From assembly GCA_903925275.1 (NCBI GenBank), contig CAIYES010000031.1, positions 1-36,267 of the forward strand: a stretch of DNA of 36,267 nucleotides. Direction: 5' to 3'. Made by a program: the position numbers and the translations under genes. Below the pieces are notes generated by a model, which was given only the letters and a program-made list of their open reading frames with translations, made no database searches and was not told the DNA's origin. Origin of the DNA: an uncultured Bacteroidales bacterium. Lineage in GTDB: Bacteria; Bacteroidota; Bacteroidia; Bacteroidales; FEN-979. Below, piece by piece: positions 1 through 10,796 of the stretch (position 1 is the stretch's first letter; the number at the start of each line of letters is the position of its first letter).

Positions 1-316
1 CTAAACTCACCTCAACCCCCTGACCCCTTCTCCTGAAGGAGAAGGGGAAATAGATCCTCCATTTTTGGCGGCAATTATGGTGAAGTCGTTGATTAACAAG
101 TAGAAGTTATAGTAAGTCCCTCCCCTGAAGGGGAGGGATTTAGGGTGAGGTGGTAAATCTAAACTCACCTCAACCCCCTGACCCCTTCTCCTGAAGGAGA
201 AGGGGAGAAAGATCCTCCATTTTTGGCAGCAATTATGGTAAAGTCGTTGATTAACAAGTAGAAGTTATAGTAAGTCCCTCCCCTTGAGGGGAGGGATTTA
301 GGGTGAGGTATAAAAT
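1..316. repeat. Two tandem copies of a ~158-bp intergenic repeat, each with two G/C-rich hairpins (CCCCTTCTCCtgaaGGAGAAGGGG and CCCTCCCCtgaaGGGGAGGG)
   Basis: CTAAACTCACCTCAACCCCCTGACCCC... starts at 1 and again at 159 with only a few substitutions; the whole unit is bounded by CTCACCT ... AGGGTGAGG. Confidence 0.93.
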
Positions 317-430
317 GATAGATTTAGGGTGAGGTATAAAATGATAGATTTAGGGTGAGGTATAAAATGATAGATTTAGGGTGAGGTATAAATTGATAGA
401 TTTAGGGTGAGGCTAGCCTCAGGGTGAGGT
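296..430. repeat. 26-bp tandem repeat (GATAGATTTAGGGTGAGGTATAAAAT), about 4-5 units
   Basis: Consecutive near-identical units visible in sequence; the unit matches the 3' end of the 158-bp repeat. Confidence 0.9.
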
Positions 431-476
431 AATTTTTTGACCAGAATTATCGTTAATTTTTACAAATGTTTTCTTT

Positions 477-2837
477 ATGAAAAAGTTAGTCCTGGCCGTT
501 ATCCTATCCATTTCATGCACCATTTTTACGAACATTTCGGGATTCGCTCAGCCCGTCAAAAAGGCAAGTCCTTCTTTGCCGGCCGAATCACTTACACCCT
601 ATGTAAACCCCTTCATAGGCACCCAGGAGATGGGCCACACCTTCCCCGGGGCGTGTGTCCCTTTTGGATTTGTTCAACTGAGCCCGGATACCGATACGAT
701 TCCCTATGAAAAAGACGGGAAATACAATCCGGATGTATACCGTTACTGTGCAGGATACCAGTACCTGGATAAAACGATCGTTGGCTTCAGCCACACACAT
801 TTCAACGGAACGGGTCATTCCGACCTTGGTGATTTTCTCATCATGCCTACTGTCGGAAAGCTTCAATTGAACCCGGGAACGGCAGATCACCCCGAAACCG
901 GATACCGTTCGGGATTCCGCAAAGAAACGGAAAAGGCATCGCCCGGGTATTACCGCGTTCATCTGGACGATCCGGATGTGGAGGCGGAGATGACGGCAAC
1001 TACCCGCTGTGGCTTTCATCAGTATACCTTTCCTCAAAGCGACAGCGCACATATCATCCTGGATTTGCTTCATGGGATATACAATTACGATGGAAAAGTC
1101 TTGTGGGCTTGTGTGCAGGTTCACAACGACACACTCATCACCGGCTACCGGATCACCCGCGGATGGGCCAGGACCCGTTACATCTATTTTGCCCTGAGCT
1201 TTTCAAAACCATTTAAAAGTTACGGGTATCGAAACGACGAACAGCCCGTTTACAAAGGATTCTGGCGAAAATTCAACCAACAGGAAAATTTTCCGGAAAT
1301 GGCCGGGAAGAAAATCAGGGCTCATTTTGATTTTTCTACCGGTGAAGGTGAAAAGATAATGCTCAGGATTGGGCTTTCAGCCGTGAGCATGGATGGCGCC
1401 CTGAAAAATCTTCAGGCGGAGATACCTGATTGGGATTTTGAGAAAACCAGAACCCAGGCCCGCACCAATTGGGAAAATGAATTGAACCGGATCAGGATTG
1501 AAGGAACCGGCGACCGCAAGATCAACTTTTATACAGCCATGTATCATGCATTGCTATCACCGGTAGTATACAATGATGTTGACGGCAGTTATCGCGGGTT
1601 GGATCAGAACATTCACAAAGCGGCAGACTTCACCAATTATACGATCTTTTCCCTCTGGGATACCTACCGGGCAGAGCATCCGCTGCTGACTCTTCTGTAT
1701 CCGGCACGCACCTCCGACATGGTGAACTCCATGCTTGCCCACTTTGATCAGAGCCCTGAGCACATGCTTCCCGTATGGTCGCATCACGGGAATGAAAACT
1801 GGTGCATGATCGGCTACCACAGTGTGGCAGTAATCGCCGATGCATATGTAAAAGGGATCCGGGGATTTGATGCCGGAAAGGCTTTTAAGGCCTGCGTGAC
1901 CACGGCAAACAACAAATTCTACGACGGCATCGGCGATTACATGAAGTACGGATATGTGCCGGATGATAAATTGGGAAATTCGGCATCCATCACCCTGGAG
2001 TATTCCTACGATGACTATACCATTGCACAATTTGCCCGTGCTATCATCAATGCAAAAGAGCCATCCGATCAGGAAAAACAGTTTGCCGAGGATCAGTTAC
2101 AGCACTTCACCGAACGTTCACTTAATTATCGCAACTTGTTTGATCCCTCGACGGGGTTTATCCGGGCAAAAAAATCGGATGGTACATGGAAAACACCTTT
2201 CGATCCTTTGCGAACTACCGGCCAGGGTTTCATCGAAGGAAACTCATGGAATTATTCGCTCTATGTGCCTCATGATGTTTCGAATTACATTGGGATGATT
2301 GGTGGTGAAATACCCTTTATCCGCCGCCTGGATTCGCTGTTTACAATGTTTCTTGATGATAAGTATTTTAAAGAAACCGAAGATGTTACCCGTGCAGGCC
2401 TCATCGGAAACTATGTCCATGGCAATGAACCCAGCCATCATGTGGCCTATCTCTACGATTGGACTTCCAAACCATGGAAAACACAGGAAAAGATTCACTT
2501 GATCGTGAATACCATGTATCGCAACATGCCCGATGGTTTATGCGGAAATGACGATTGCGGGCAGATGAGCGCCTGGTACATCTTCAGTGTGCTTGGATTT
2601 TATCCCGTTTGTCCGGGAACCACCCTGTATGCCATTGGCAGCCCGTGCATTTCATCAGCAATCATTACTTTGCCCGATGGAAAAACCTTTGTCATAAAGG
2701 CCAATGGGTTGAATAAAAAAAACATCTATATAAAGTCAATGACCCTCAACGGGAAACCATTGGACACACCCTTCCTCGACCACGCTGATTTGGTTGCCGG
2801 TGGAACCCTGATCTTCAATATGGGGAGCAAGCCATAG
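477..2837 (+). CDS. GH92 family glycoside hydrolase (alpha-mannosidase-like), secreted
   Basis: 786-aa ORF; signal peptide MKKLVLAVILSISCTIFTNISGFAQ; GH92 hallmarks YVNPFIGT...GHTFPGACVPFGFVQLSPDT, GFSHTHFNGTG, SLWDTYRAEHPLLTLL, EGNSWNYSLYVPHDV, GNDDCGQMSAWYIFSVLGFYPVCPG. Confidence 0.94.
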   Translation: MKKLVLAVILSISCTIFTNISGFAQPVKKASPSLPAESLTPYVNPFIGTQEMGHTFPGACVPFGFVQLSPDTDTIPYEKDGKYNPDVYRYCAGYQYLDKTIVGFSHTHFNGTGHSDLGDFLIMPTVGKLQLNPGTADHPETGYRSGFRKETEKASPGYYRVHLDDPDVEAEMTATTRCGFHQYTFPQSDSAHIILDLLHGIYNYDGKVLWACVQVHNDTLITGYRITRGWARTRYIYFALSFSKPFKSYGYRNDEQPVYKGFWRKFNQQENFPEMAGKKIRAHFDFSTGEGEKIMLRIGLSAVSMDGALKNLQAEIPDWDFEKTRTQARTNWENELNRIRIEGTGDRKINFYTAMYHALLSPVVYNDVDGSYRGLDQNIHKAADFTNYTIFSLWDTYRAEHPLLTLLYPARTSDMVNSMLAHFDQSPEHMLPVWSHHGNENWCMIGYHSVAVIADAYVKGIRGFDAGKAFKACVTTANNKFYDGIGDYMKYGYVPDDKLGNSASITLEYSYDDYTIAQFARAIINAKEPSDQEKQFAEDQLQHFTERSLNYRNLFDPSTGFIRAKKSDGTWKTPFDPLRTTGQGFIEGNSWNYSLYVPHDVSNYIGMIGGEIPFIRRLDSLFTMFLDDKYFKETEDVTRAGLIGNYVHGNEPSHHVAYLYDWTSKPWKTQEKIHLIVNTMYRNMPDGLCGNDDCGQMSAWYIFSVLGFYPVCPGTTLYAIGSPCISSAIITLPDGKTFVIKANGLNKKNIYIKSMTLNGKPLDTPFLDHADLVAGGTLIFNMGSKP

Positions 2838-2927
2838 CCGGAGCGTTTGAGTTTGACGAAAAATCCACAGTATCGCATGGACAGCGCAGGGTGGAGTCGT
2901 AATACTCACCGGATAGTGAAAATCCAT

Positions 2928-2935
2928 TACCTTTG
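2928..2935 (+). promoter_or_regulatory. Putative Bacteroidetes -7 box (TACCTTTG; TAnnTTTG)
   Basis: Matches TAnnTTTG about 26 nt upstream of the 2961 ATG. Confidence 0.5.
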
Positions 2936-2960
2936 CAAAAATTCACCTCCTTAATTTTCA

Positions 2961-4646
2961 ATGATTATGATACGTATACTCATTATTATATCGGCCTTCA
3001 TCTATTCCCTTGGTCTTGTTGCCCAGGAGCAAAAACACGTTGTTTTTCTGAAAGATAAAGACAACAACCCGTATTCACTTTCCGACCCGAATGCTTTTCT
3101 TACCCAGCGTGCACTCGACCGCCGTACAAAATCGAACATACCGCTCGATATCAAGGATCTTCCCGTAACGCCATCCTATGTCACGCAAATTGCGGCAACC
3201 GGTGCCGTTGTGGTTTATTCACTGAAATGGTTCAACGCCGTGGTTGTTAATACAAATGACCCAACGGTATTGGCTGCCATCGCCCTGCTTCCGTTTGTCG
3301 ATCACATTGACCAGGTGTTGACCAAGCAGCCTCTGGAAACATCCGGTGAGCCGGGTATTAAATCACTGAATGGAATTCCTCCATACACAGTGACCAAACG
3401 GTTGCCCGAAGCCACCACAAAATCTTCGGGTGCATTTAATTATGGCCAGGGATATAACCAGGCACACATGATATCTGTTGACGGTTTACACAACCTTGGA
3501 TATTCGGGACAGGGGATCATGATTGCCATTCTGGATGCCGGATTTTATCATGTCGACCAGATTCATGCCTTCGACAGCCTTTGGTTGAACAACCAGATCC
3601 TCGGGACACGTGATTTTAACATCCCAGGCAATAATGTATTCGGCGATAACATGCATAGCCATGGTATGAGCACCCTGTCAACCATTGGGGCCAATCTCCC
3701 GGGTTTGATGGTTGGAACAGCGCCCCATGCTTCATTCTGGCTGATTAGAACAGAGGTTGCAGATTATGAGGCGCTTATTGAAGAGTATAACTGGGCAGGC
3801 GGAGCTGAATTCGCCGATAGTCTCGGTGCTGATGTGATCAGTTCATCCCTTGGATATACCACCTTCTTTTATGCTCCTTTTAATCATACGTATGCTGATA
3901 TGGATGGCAAAACCACCCCGGTAACCAGGGCGGCCGAACTGGCTGCAAGCCGTGGCATCATCGTGGTTAACAGTGCCGGAAATGAAGGAGGGTCACCATG
4001 GCAATACATTGCCGCCCCAGCCGATGGCGATAGCGTGCTTACTCTTGGCGCCGTGGATGCCCAGGGTATTTATGCCTCATTCAGTTCAACAGGACCAACT
4101 GCCGACGGCCGTATAAAACCCGACGTTGTAGCCGAAGGTTCAGGAACTGCTATTATTGACCAGGGAGGCGGAGTCAGCAGTGGCTATGGCACATCATTCT
4201 CCTGCCCGATCATGGCTGGTGCCATGGCCTGTTTATTGCAATCAGCCCCGTCATTTTCTGCCGAACAACTGCGAAATGCCGTTCGGAATACTGCCTCCCG
4301 TGCGAGCACCCCCGACTCACTGCTGGGATATGGCATCCCGAACATGGTAAATGCACGTTTGATGCTGTCTGGCAGAACCATCATTTCCCCGGAACATGAA
4401 ACATTTTCACTCTCTCCGGTACCTTTTTCATCCGATACCTGGTTAAAGAGTCCACTGAATTCATCGGAAATCATTCATGTTGAAATTCTTTCAATTACCG
4501 GACAGGTGATTCACACCTTAAATCTCAACATGAACGTTACTTCATCCATAAGGCTGGATGTTTTTAACACACTTCCTGCCGGGCTCTATTTCGTGAACAT
4601 TACAACACCATCAGGCAAGCAGGTGCTGCGGGCAGTGAAATTGTAG
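2961..4646 (+). CDS. S8 family (subtilisin-like) serine peptidase with T9SS type A C-terminal sorting domain
   Basis: Catalytic motifs: IAILDAGFYHVDQ (Asp), NMHSHGMSTLSTI (His), GYGTSFSCPIMAGAMA (Ser); C-terminal LSITGQVIHTLNLN...LPAGLYFVNITTPSGKQVLRAVKL. Confidence 0.92.
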   Translation: MIMIRILIIISAFIYSLGLVAQEQKHVVFLKDKDNNPYSLSDPNAFLTQRALDRRTKSNIPLDIKDLPVTPSYVTQIAATGAVVVYSLKWFNAVVVNTNDPTVLAAIALLPFVDHIDQVLTKQPLETSGEPGIKSLNGIPPYTVTKRLPEATTKSSGAFNYGQGYNQAHMISVDGLHNLGYSGQGIMIAILDAGFYHVDQIHAFDSLWLNNQILGTRDFNIPGNNVFGDNMHSHGMSTLSTIGANLPGLMVGTAPHASFWLIRTEVADYEALIEEYNWAGGAEFADSLGADVISSSLGYTTFFYAPFNHTYADMDGKTTPVTRAAELAASRGIIVVNSAGNEGGSPWQYIAAPADGDSVLTLGAVDAQGIYASFSSTGPTADGRIKPDVVAEGSGTAIIDQGGGVSSGYGTSFSCPIMAGAMACLLQSAPSFSAEQLRNAVRNTASRASTPDSLLGYGIPNMVNARLMLSGRTIISPEHETFSLSPVPFSSDTWLKSPLNSSEIIHVEILSITGQVIHTLNLNMNVTSSIRLDVFNTLPAGLYFVNITTPSGKQVLRAVKL

Positions 4647-4886
4647 GATCCCTGAACCGGGGCCAAAACAAACGTTTAATCACAGAAATAATCTTGTTGA
4701 TCAAGAAATTTCATGTACTTGCCGAATATTTTCATCGGCCAGTGCAGGAGGTATTATATTTGGAACCAGAAAGATATTCCCCGCCACAGGTAGTGTGTAA
4801 TTAACCCAAATGACCGGTCTCAGCCACCCATCCCCCTGAAAGGGCAGGACAGTGAATGAGGTCTGTAAATTTTAAACGTAAGCATT

Positions 4887-6956
4887 ATGAAAAACTGTTT
4901 GATCCTTTTACTTTTTTGGCTGCCGTTTTGCGGTTTTGCCCAGGTAGCATTCAACCCGCCACCTACCGAAAAAAAACCGGTTGTGGATACCCTTCATGGG
5001 GTTCTGTTAACAGATAATTACCGCTGGCTTGAAGACAAAACCGATCCGAAGGTTGTGGAGTGGACAAAGGCCCAGCATGATTACACCGTGCAATTCATGA
5101 ATGCAACCCAGAAGAACCATCCGGGGCTTCGCGAGGAGATTGCGGCTTTTATTGATATGGATTATGAGGGCCCGCTCAGCAAAGAGGGGAAACGCGTATT
5201 CCAGACCATCAAAAAAAAAGGTGATAAACAATCCTCGGTGTATACCATTCTTGAAGGTAAAAAGGTTCAGATATGGGATCCGGTGAAACTCGACACCTCA
5301 GGTAAAACATCGACTACTTCCGTTCAATACACCTATGACGGGGAACGTGCCGCCGTGAGTGTGCAGAAAAGCGGTGCGGAAATATCCACAACCTACATCA
5401 TCGACACCCGAACCGGGAAGATCCTTTATCCGCCGCTCGAAAATATCTTCGGATACCAGTGGACCAAAGACCAGCAACATGCCTATTTCACAATACGGAG
5501 CCAGGCAGATGTCGACAACCAGGTCCCGCTGAAGAGTTACCTGTGGAAAGTAGGCGACCCTGTTGAAAAAGCACAGTTTATAGGAACCACAAAGGATGCG
5601 AAAGATTCCTATTATGTATATGACAACAGGTATAGTGATGTGACCTTTTTCGGGGAGAGCAATTTCAATTCGAATAATTGCACAATGAGGAAGACCGGAA
5701 CAAACGATACCGGGATACCTGTCTACGATAGTAAGGAGTTCCAGGCATATCCCTGGGCTATCGGCGATAAACTTTATATTCTCACCAACGACCATGCACC
5801 CAATTACCGCTTCATGGTTGCCAGCAAGGAAAAGCCTTCCTTTAAGGACTGGCAGGTACTTATTCCCGAAGGCGCTACCGTGATACAAAATGTTGAGGTT
5901 CTGAAAGACGGAAGGTTGATCGTCCAGGATAAAAAAGACATTCAGAGCCGGCTTACGCTCCACGATGCCAAAGGGAAAGTAATCAAGGCCATCGGATTGC
6001 CTGAAATCGGAAATGTGGATTATGTGAGTTTCGACCGAGAAGAGGACTCCGTTTATATCTATATGAGTACCTTTACCTCGCCCGGAAAAATGTATGTTGC
6101 CTCTCCTTCCGATTTCAAATGGCGGTTGTATTATTCCCGGACGCTGCCGATCGATATGAGCAACATCACCGGCGAAATTAAATTTTACTATTCTAAAGAC
6201 AGCACCCGCATTCCATGCATTGTGGTTCACCGGAAAGATCTGAAACTCGACGGCAACAACCCCGTACTTTTAACTGCTTACGGCGGTTTCAGAATCGGCA
6301 TTACGCCCGGTTACTATGGATATTATGCATCGTTTATCAACCGTGGCGGGGTGGTCGTTGAACCGGGCATCCGCGGAGGCGACGAATATGGAGAAAAATG
6401 GCACGACAACGGCATGTTACTTAGGAAACAAAACTGTTTCGACGATTTCAACGCCTGTGCCGAATGGCTTATCAGGGATAAATATACCAATCCCGGCCGA
6501 ATCGTTGCAGAAGGTGGCAGCAACGGAGGATTGCTGATGGGTGCCATTGCCACCCAGCGCCCCGATCTGTATAAAGCGGTACTCTGCGCGGTTCCATTGT
6601 TAGACATGGTTCGATTCCATAAGTTTCTGATCGCCCGTTACTGGATCCCCGAATATGGTTCCTCCGACAATGAAGCCGATTTCAGGAATTTATTGAGTTA
6701 CTCTCCTTACCATCACATCAGGCAAGGGATAAACCTGCCCACCATGCTGATACGGACAGGTGCCAACGACAGCCGTGTTGATCCGCTGCACGCAAAGAAA
6801 TTTACCGCAGCCCTGCAGAATAATCCGGGACAGATTAATCCGGTGCTGCTCTACATTGATTATAATGTAGGTCATGGTTCCGGCCAGGCTACCAAACAAC
6901 GGATTGACAACATAATGGTCGATCTCGAATTCATGATGAACCAGCTTGGAATGTAA
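4887..6956 (+). CDS. Prolyl oligopeptidase family serine peptidase (S9A)
   Basis: 689-aa ORF; signal peptide; TDNYRWLEDKTDPKVVEWTKAQ; GGSNGGLLMGA nucleophile motif; late GHGSG His motif. Confidence 0.95.
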   Translation: MKNCLILLLFWLPFCGFAQVAFNPPPTEKKPVVDTLHGVLLTDNYRWLEDKTDPKVVEWTKAQHDYTVQFMNATQKNHPGLREEIAAFIDMDYEGPLSKEGKRVFQTIKKKGDKQSSVYTILEGKKVQIWDPVKLDTSGKTSTTSVQYTYDGERAAVSVQKSGAEISTTYIIDTRTGKILYPPLENIFGYQWTKDQQHAYFTIRSQADVDNQVPLKSYLWKVGDPVEKAQFIGTTKDAKDSYYVYDNRYSDVTFFGESNFNSNNCTMRKTGTNDTGIPVYDSKEFQAYPWAIGDKLYILTNDHAPNYRFMVASKEKPSFKDWQVLIPEGATVIQNVEVLKDGRLIVQDKKDIQSRLTLHDAKGKVIKAIGLPEIGNVDYVSFDREEDSVYIYMSTFTSPGKMYVASPSDFKWRLYYSRTLPIDMSNITGEIKFYYSKDSTRIPCIVVHRKDLKLDGNNPVLLTAYGGFRIGITPGYYGYYASFINRGGVVVEPGIRGGDEYGEKWHDNGMLLRKQNCFDDFNACAEWLIRDKYTNPGRIVAEGGSNGGLLMGAIATQRPDLYKAVLCAVPLLDMVRFHKFLIARYWIPEYGSSDNEADFRNLLSYSPYHHIRQGINLPTMLIRTGANDSRVDPLHAKKFTAALQNNPGQINPVLLYIDYNVGHGSGQATKQRIDNIMVDLEFMMNQLGM

Positions 6957-7030
6957 TGGTGTTGGCCGATTCCCGCTGATTTTAGCAGAGGTTTTCGCGG
7001 ATTCCGCTACGTAATCTGACCGTTTACTAT

Positions 7031-7056
7031 TAAGGGCTGAAAATTTTCAGCCCTTA
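7031..7056. terminator. Perfect 26-bp palindrome downstream of the S9A gene; candidate hairpin terminator or 3' stem
   Basis: TAAGGGCTGAAAATTTTCAGCCCTTA is fully self-complementary; no strong U-tract. Confidence 0.5.
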
Positions 7057-7413
7057 TGGTTACTATTTCGCAGCATTGCCGTTCTAAGATTTACGCCCTG
7101 TTATTACTACTACAAAGATTAGGCAACTACGCTGTCAATTGTGGAGAAAGGGTAAAACCTCCAGATCTTCCTTTTGATTCAGTATTTCCCTGTTGAGAAT
7201 GTTGTTGACCAACCAGGTTGGGAAATGAAGAATATTGATGCAGGTCATTTTTTACGATTCCGGGAATATTTTTAGTGATACGGCAGTCATTGTAATCGTT
7301 TTATTATACTTTTACTATGAAAAAACCTGCAAGATTGTAAAAGGACGAATGGAAATAAATCTCATAAACGGAGTATAATCCAACCCCCTCATAAAACAAC
7401 AAATTTTTACCTT

Positions 7414-10400
7414 ATGAAACAAATTCTCAGGCTGGTTTCCATTCTCATAACAGGTGTCTGGGCATCTGCATCTGTGGAAGCACAAAAGGAAATAAAAATT
7501 CAGCAAGGACATAATGTTCAAATAAATCAGGTTGCATTTTCCAATGATGGAAAGTATGTTTTAACAGCATCCTATGACCAGACCTCAAAGTTGTGGGAAA
7601 TTGCTTCAGGCAAAGAGATAAGATGTTTTGCGGGACATTCAAGTTCTGTGCAATCAGTATGTTTCTCACAAAACGGCAGGTTTGTCTTAACAGGCTCGGC
7701 GGATAATACTGCTAAATTATGGGATATAAAAACCGGAAAAGAAATACACACCTTTACCGGGCATAGCAGAAGCCTTCGTTCAGTTGCCTGTTCGCCTGAC
7801 GGGAAATATGTTTTAACAGGCAGTGATGACCAGCTGATGAAACTCTGGGATATCGCCACTGCAAAGGAAGTACAATCCTTTAAAAATACATTCATCGTTC
7901 ACCAGGTGGGCTTCTCATCCGATGGGAAGTATGCTTTCTCAAATGCAGGTAGTAACTTAAAGGTATATGATGTTGCATCAGGGAAAGAACTGCAATCCCT
8001 TGATACAAAAGCAGGAAGCGGGTTCGGCCGTTTTACTTCCGGCTCATTTGTTCCAAATTCTCATTATCTGCTGACAGTTCGTAATGGAGGGAAAATGAAA
8101 ATATCCGTTTGGGATATTTTGACCGGTAACGAGATCAGTAAAACAGAGTGGTCTTCAAAATCCATCTTTGCGCTATCTCCGGATTGCAGGTCTGTAATGG
8201 TTGCTGGATTGAACAATACGTTTGAACTATGGGATCCATTTACGGGGCAAAAGACAAAAACATTTACAGGATATAATGATACTATATTTTCCGTGGCTGT
8301 TTCAAATAACGGGAAATATTTTTTAGCAGGCTATAAAGATAATACGGCAAGATTATATGATATATCTTCCGGCAACCAAATAAAAATTTTCAAAGGTCAT
8401 CCCAAACATATCGGCCACCCTGCATGGGGTCGCAGTGTGGGTTTTATCCCCGGTGACCGTTATATCTATTCAAATGCGCTAACCCGCATGAAAATTTGGG
8501 AAATTTCGACTGACTGGACAGTTGGTTTGTTTCAGGGTATTACTACTCCGATAAACAGTGCGGCCATCTCCCCCGACGGAAAATATGCTGCATCTGTTTC
8601 GGATAGTAATTCAGTGAGTTTATGGGATCTTACAAGGGGATCTTTAATCAGAAACTACAGCGGACATACGGCAAGGGTTTTCTCTGTTTGCTTTTCTCCT
8701 GACGGAAAATATATTCTTTCAGGATCTGAGGATAAAACATTAAAACTCTGGGATGTATATTCAGGCGAGTTGGTAAAAACCCTTGTAGGACATGATAATG
8801 CAATCATCCAGGTGGCATTTTCACCCAGCGGAAAATATGCTTTTTCGATTGCATGGGATAATAAGTGCATCTTATGGGAAATATCTACAGGAAAGTTGGT
8901 GAGAAATTATGAGTGGTGGGGAGGTTATGGAATATTATCCTTTGTGTTTTCTCCTGATGAAAACAATATTATTACCGTGTCTCCTGATGCCTTAAAGTCA
9001 TGGGATGTGAATTCAGGCAAAGCCATACTGCAGTTCAAAGATCAATTTAAATATGTTATTCAGGAGAATTCTGTTGCTGTTTCACCGGACGGAAAATTGG
9101 TATTATCAAAAGGCCGGGATAGCAGTCAATGCCTGAAACTGTGGAGTGTCCAGACTGGCGATGTGGTCAGAAGCTTTAATTATTCAGATCGAATATATTC
9201 TGTCGCATTTTCGCCCGATGGGAAGCAGGCATTATCAAATGGAAGCGGAGGTTCAATCATTTTCTGGGATATACAGAAAGGAAGCATACTAAGGTCTTTT
9301 TACGGACATACCTCGCTGGTAACGTCGTTATCATTTTCCCCGGATGGGAAATATTTTTTATCGGGTTCAAAGGATGGTACAATCCGTTATTGGAAAATTC
9401 AAACAGGAGAGCTACTTTTTACAGCAACGAGTACCCAAAAAGGCGAATCGCTTTGCTGGACTCCCGAAGGCTATTTCTCAGGTTCTGAAAAGCTGGCGAA
9501 GGAAGCAGTGTATATCGTGGATGGAATGAATGTCATCGGTATTGATCAGTTGTTTGAAACCTATTATCGTCCGGATCTTGTGATGGCCAGGATAAAAGGA
9601 GAGGATATTTCGCGATATTCAAAAGCTACAATCCAACAGGGATTAAAGTTGCCTCCCTTGGTGAAGATCACCTCTCCTGCAAGTGGAGCTGATTTATCGA
9701 AGGGATTAACCAACATTGCGGTTGAAGTTACCGACCAGGGCGGCGGTATCGATGAAATAAGACTTTATCACAATGGAAAACTGATCGATGGCACCCTGCG
9801 TGGATTCAAGCCTGTAACCGGTAATGCCGGCAAACAGATTAAAACTTTCTCACTGACCCTGGTCAATGGCGAGAATCATATCAAAGCCACTGCATTTAAT
9901 ATGCAGCGTACAGAGTCATTGCCCGATGAAATCACTGTTCATTACACTTCTGCTCAACCAGCGAAATCCAACATGTATGTCCTTGCTGTTGGCATTAACC
10001 AGTACCTGAATCCCCGGTATAACCTCAACTATGCGTGCAACGATGCCGAGGCCTTTGTTCAGGCGCTTAAAACGGGCGCCACTCCCATTTTCGGGAAGGT
10101 GGAGGTGACGACGATCTATGACCTTCAGGCTACCCGGGTGGCAATACTGGCAGCCATCGACGCCATCAAAGGGAAAGCAGGTGCTGAGGATGTATTTGTT
10201 TTTTACTATGCCGGCCATGGGGTGATGAGCAGTGTAATTGACAACGATCAATCCATGTACTACCTTGTCCCCCATGATGTAACGAAAATGTACGAAGCCG
10301 ACGAGATGCTTAAAGCCAAAGGAATATCGGCCAAAGAAATAAAGGAATTTTCGAAAAACATCAAAGCACAAAAGCAGCTTTTCGTGCTTGATGCCTGTCA

Positions 10401-10740
10401 GAGCGGAGGAGCGGTTCAAACCTTTGCCATGCGGGGTGCGGGGGAGGAGCGGGCGATCGCCCAACTTGCCCGCAGCACCGGAACCTATTTCATTGCGGCA
10501 AGCGGTACCGAACAATTCGCCACAGAGGTGGCCACTCTCGGGCACGGAATATTTACTTACTCGGTGATTGAAGCTTTGAAAGGAAGTTGCAAATCGCAGG
10601 ATGGACGCATTACCGTGAACATCCTCAAGGGTTGTGTAGAGAACCTCGTTCCTGAACTCTCAAAACAGCACAAAGGCCAGCCCCAGTTTCCTACCGGTTA
10701 CGGGTATGGGCAGGATTTCCCGTTGGGGGTGGTGAAATAG
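7414..10740 (+). CDS. Secreted WD40-repeat protein with C-terminal caspase-like (peptidase C14/metacaspase) domain
   Basis: 1108-aa ORF; signal peptide; many repeated SPDGKYxLSGSxDxTxKLWD units; caspase-fold signatures VFYYAGHGV (His) and QLFVLDACQSGG (Cys). Confidence 0.93.
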   Translation: MKQILRLVSILITGVWASASVEAQKEIKIQQGHNVQINQVAFSNDGKYVLTASYDQTSKLWEIASGKEIRCFAGHSSSVQSVCFSQNGRFVLTGSADNTAKLWDIKTGKEIHTFTGHSRSLRSVACSPDGKYVLTGSDDQLMKLWDIATAKEVQSFKNTFIVHQVGFSSDGKYAFSNAGSNLKVYDVASGKELQSLDTKAGSGFGRFTSGSFVPNSHYLLTVRNGGKMKISVWDILTGNEISKTEWSSKSIFALSPDCRSVMVAGLNNTFELWDPFTGQKTKTFTGYNDTIFSVAVSNNGKYFLAGYKDNTARLYDISSGNQIKIFKGHPKHIGHPAWGRSVGFIPGDRYIYSNALTRMKIWEISTDWTVGLFQGITTPINSAAISPDGKYAASVSDSNSVSLWDLTRGSLIRNYSGHTARVFSVCFSPDGKYILSGSEDKTLKLWDVYSGELVKTLVGHDNAIIQVAFSPSGKYAFSIAWDNKCILWEISTGKLVRNYEWWGGYGILSFVFSPDENNIITVSPDALKSWDVNSGKAILQFKDQFKYVIQENSVAVSPDGKLVLSKGRDSSQCLKLWSVQTGDVVRSFNYSDRIYSVAFSPDGKQALSNGSGGSIIFWDIQKGSILRSFYGHTSLVTSLSFSPDGKYFLSGSKDGTIRYWKIQTGELLFTATSTQKGESLCWTPEGYFSGSEKLAKEAVYIVDGMNVIGIDQLFETYYRPDLVMARIKGEDISRYSKATIQQGLKLPPLVKITSPASGADLSKGLTNIAVEVTDQGGGIDEIRLYHNGKLIDGTLRGFKPVTGNAGKQIKTFSLTLVNGENHIKATAFNMQRTESLPDEITVHYTSAQPAKSNMYVLAVGINQYLNPRYNLNYACNDAEAFVQALKTGATPIFGKVEVTTIYDLQATRVAILAAIDAIKGKAGAEDVFVFYYAGHGVMSSVIDNDQSMYYLVPHDVTKMYEADEMLKAKGISAKEIKEFSKNIKAQKQLFVLDACQSGGAVQTFAMRGAGEERAIAQLARSTGTYFIAASGTEQFATEVATLGHGIFTYSVIEALKGSCKSQDGRITVNILKGCVENLVPELSKQHKGQPQFPTGYGYGQDFPLGVVK

Positions 10741-10796
10741 ACGTACAAATCATTTGTGAGGTACTGGTACCATTGAGGAGTGACGCATGAAACAAT

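Noticed and set aside
1-430. Possible CRISPR array
   Set aside because: Repeats are contiguous/tandem or 158-bp duplicates without regular unique spacers, and no cas genes are present.
588-1124. 178-aa antisense ORF in the GH92 gene, and similar antisense ORFs (1557-2030, 9916-10545, 13199-13645)
   Set aside because: All lie opposite well-supported genes and show no family motifs.
5298-6230. 310-aa antisense ORF within the S9A peptidase gene
   Set aside because: Shadow ORF opposite a convincing, conserved prolyl oligopeptidase; no recognisable domain.
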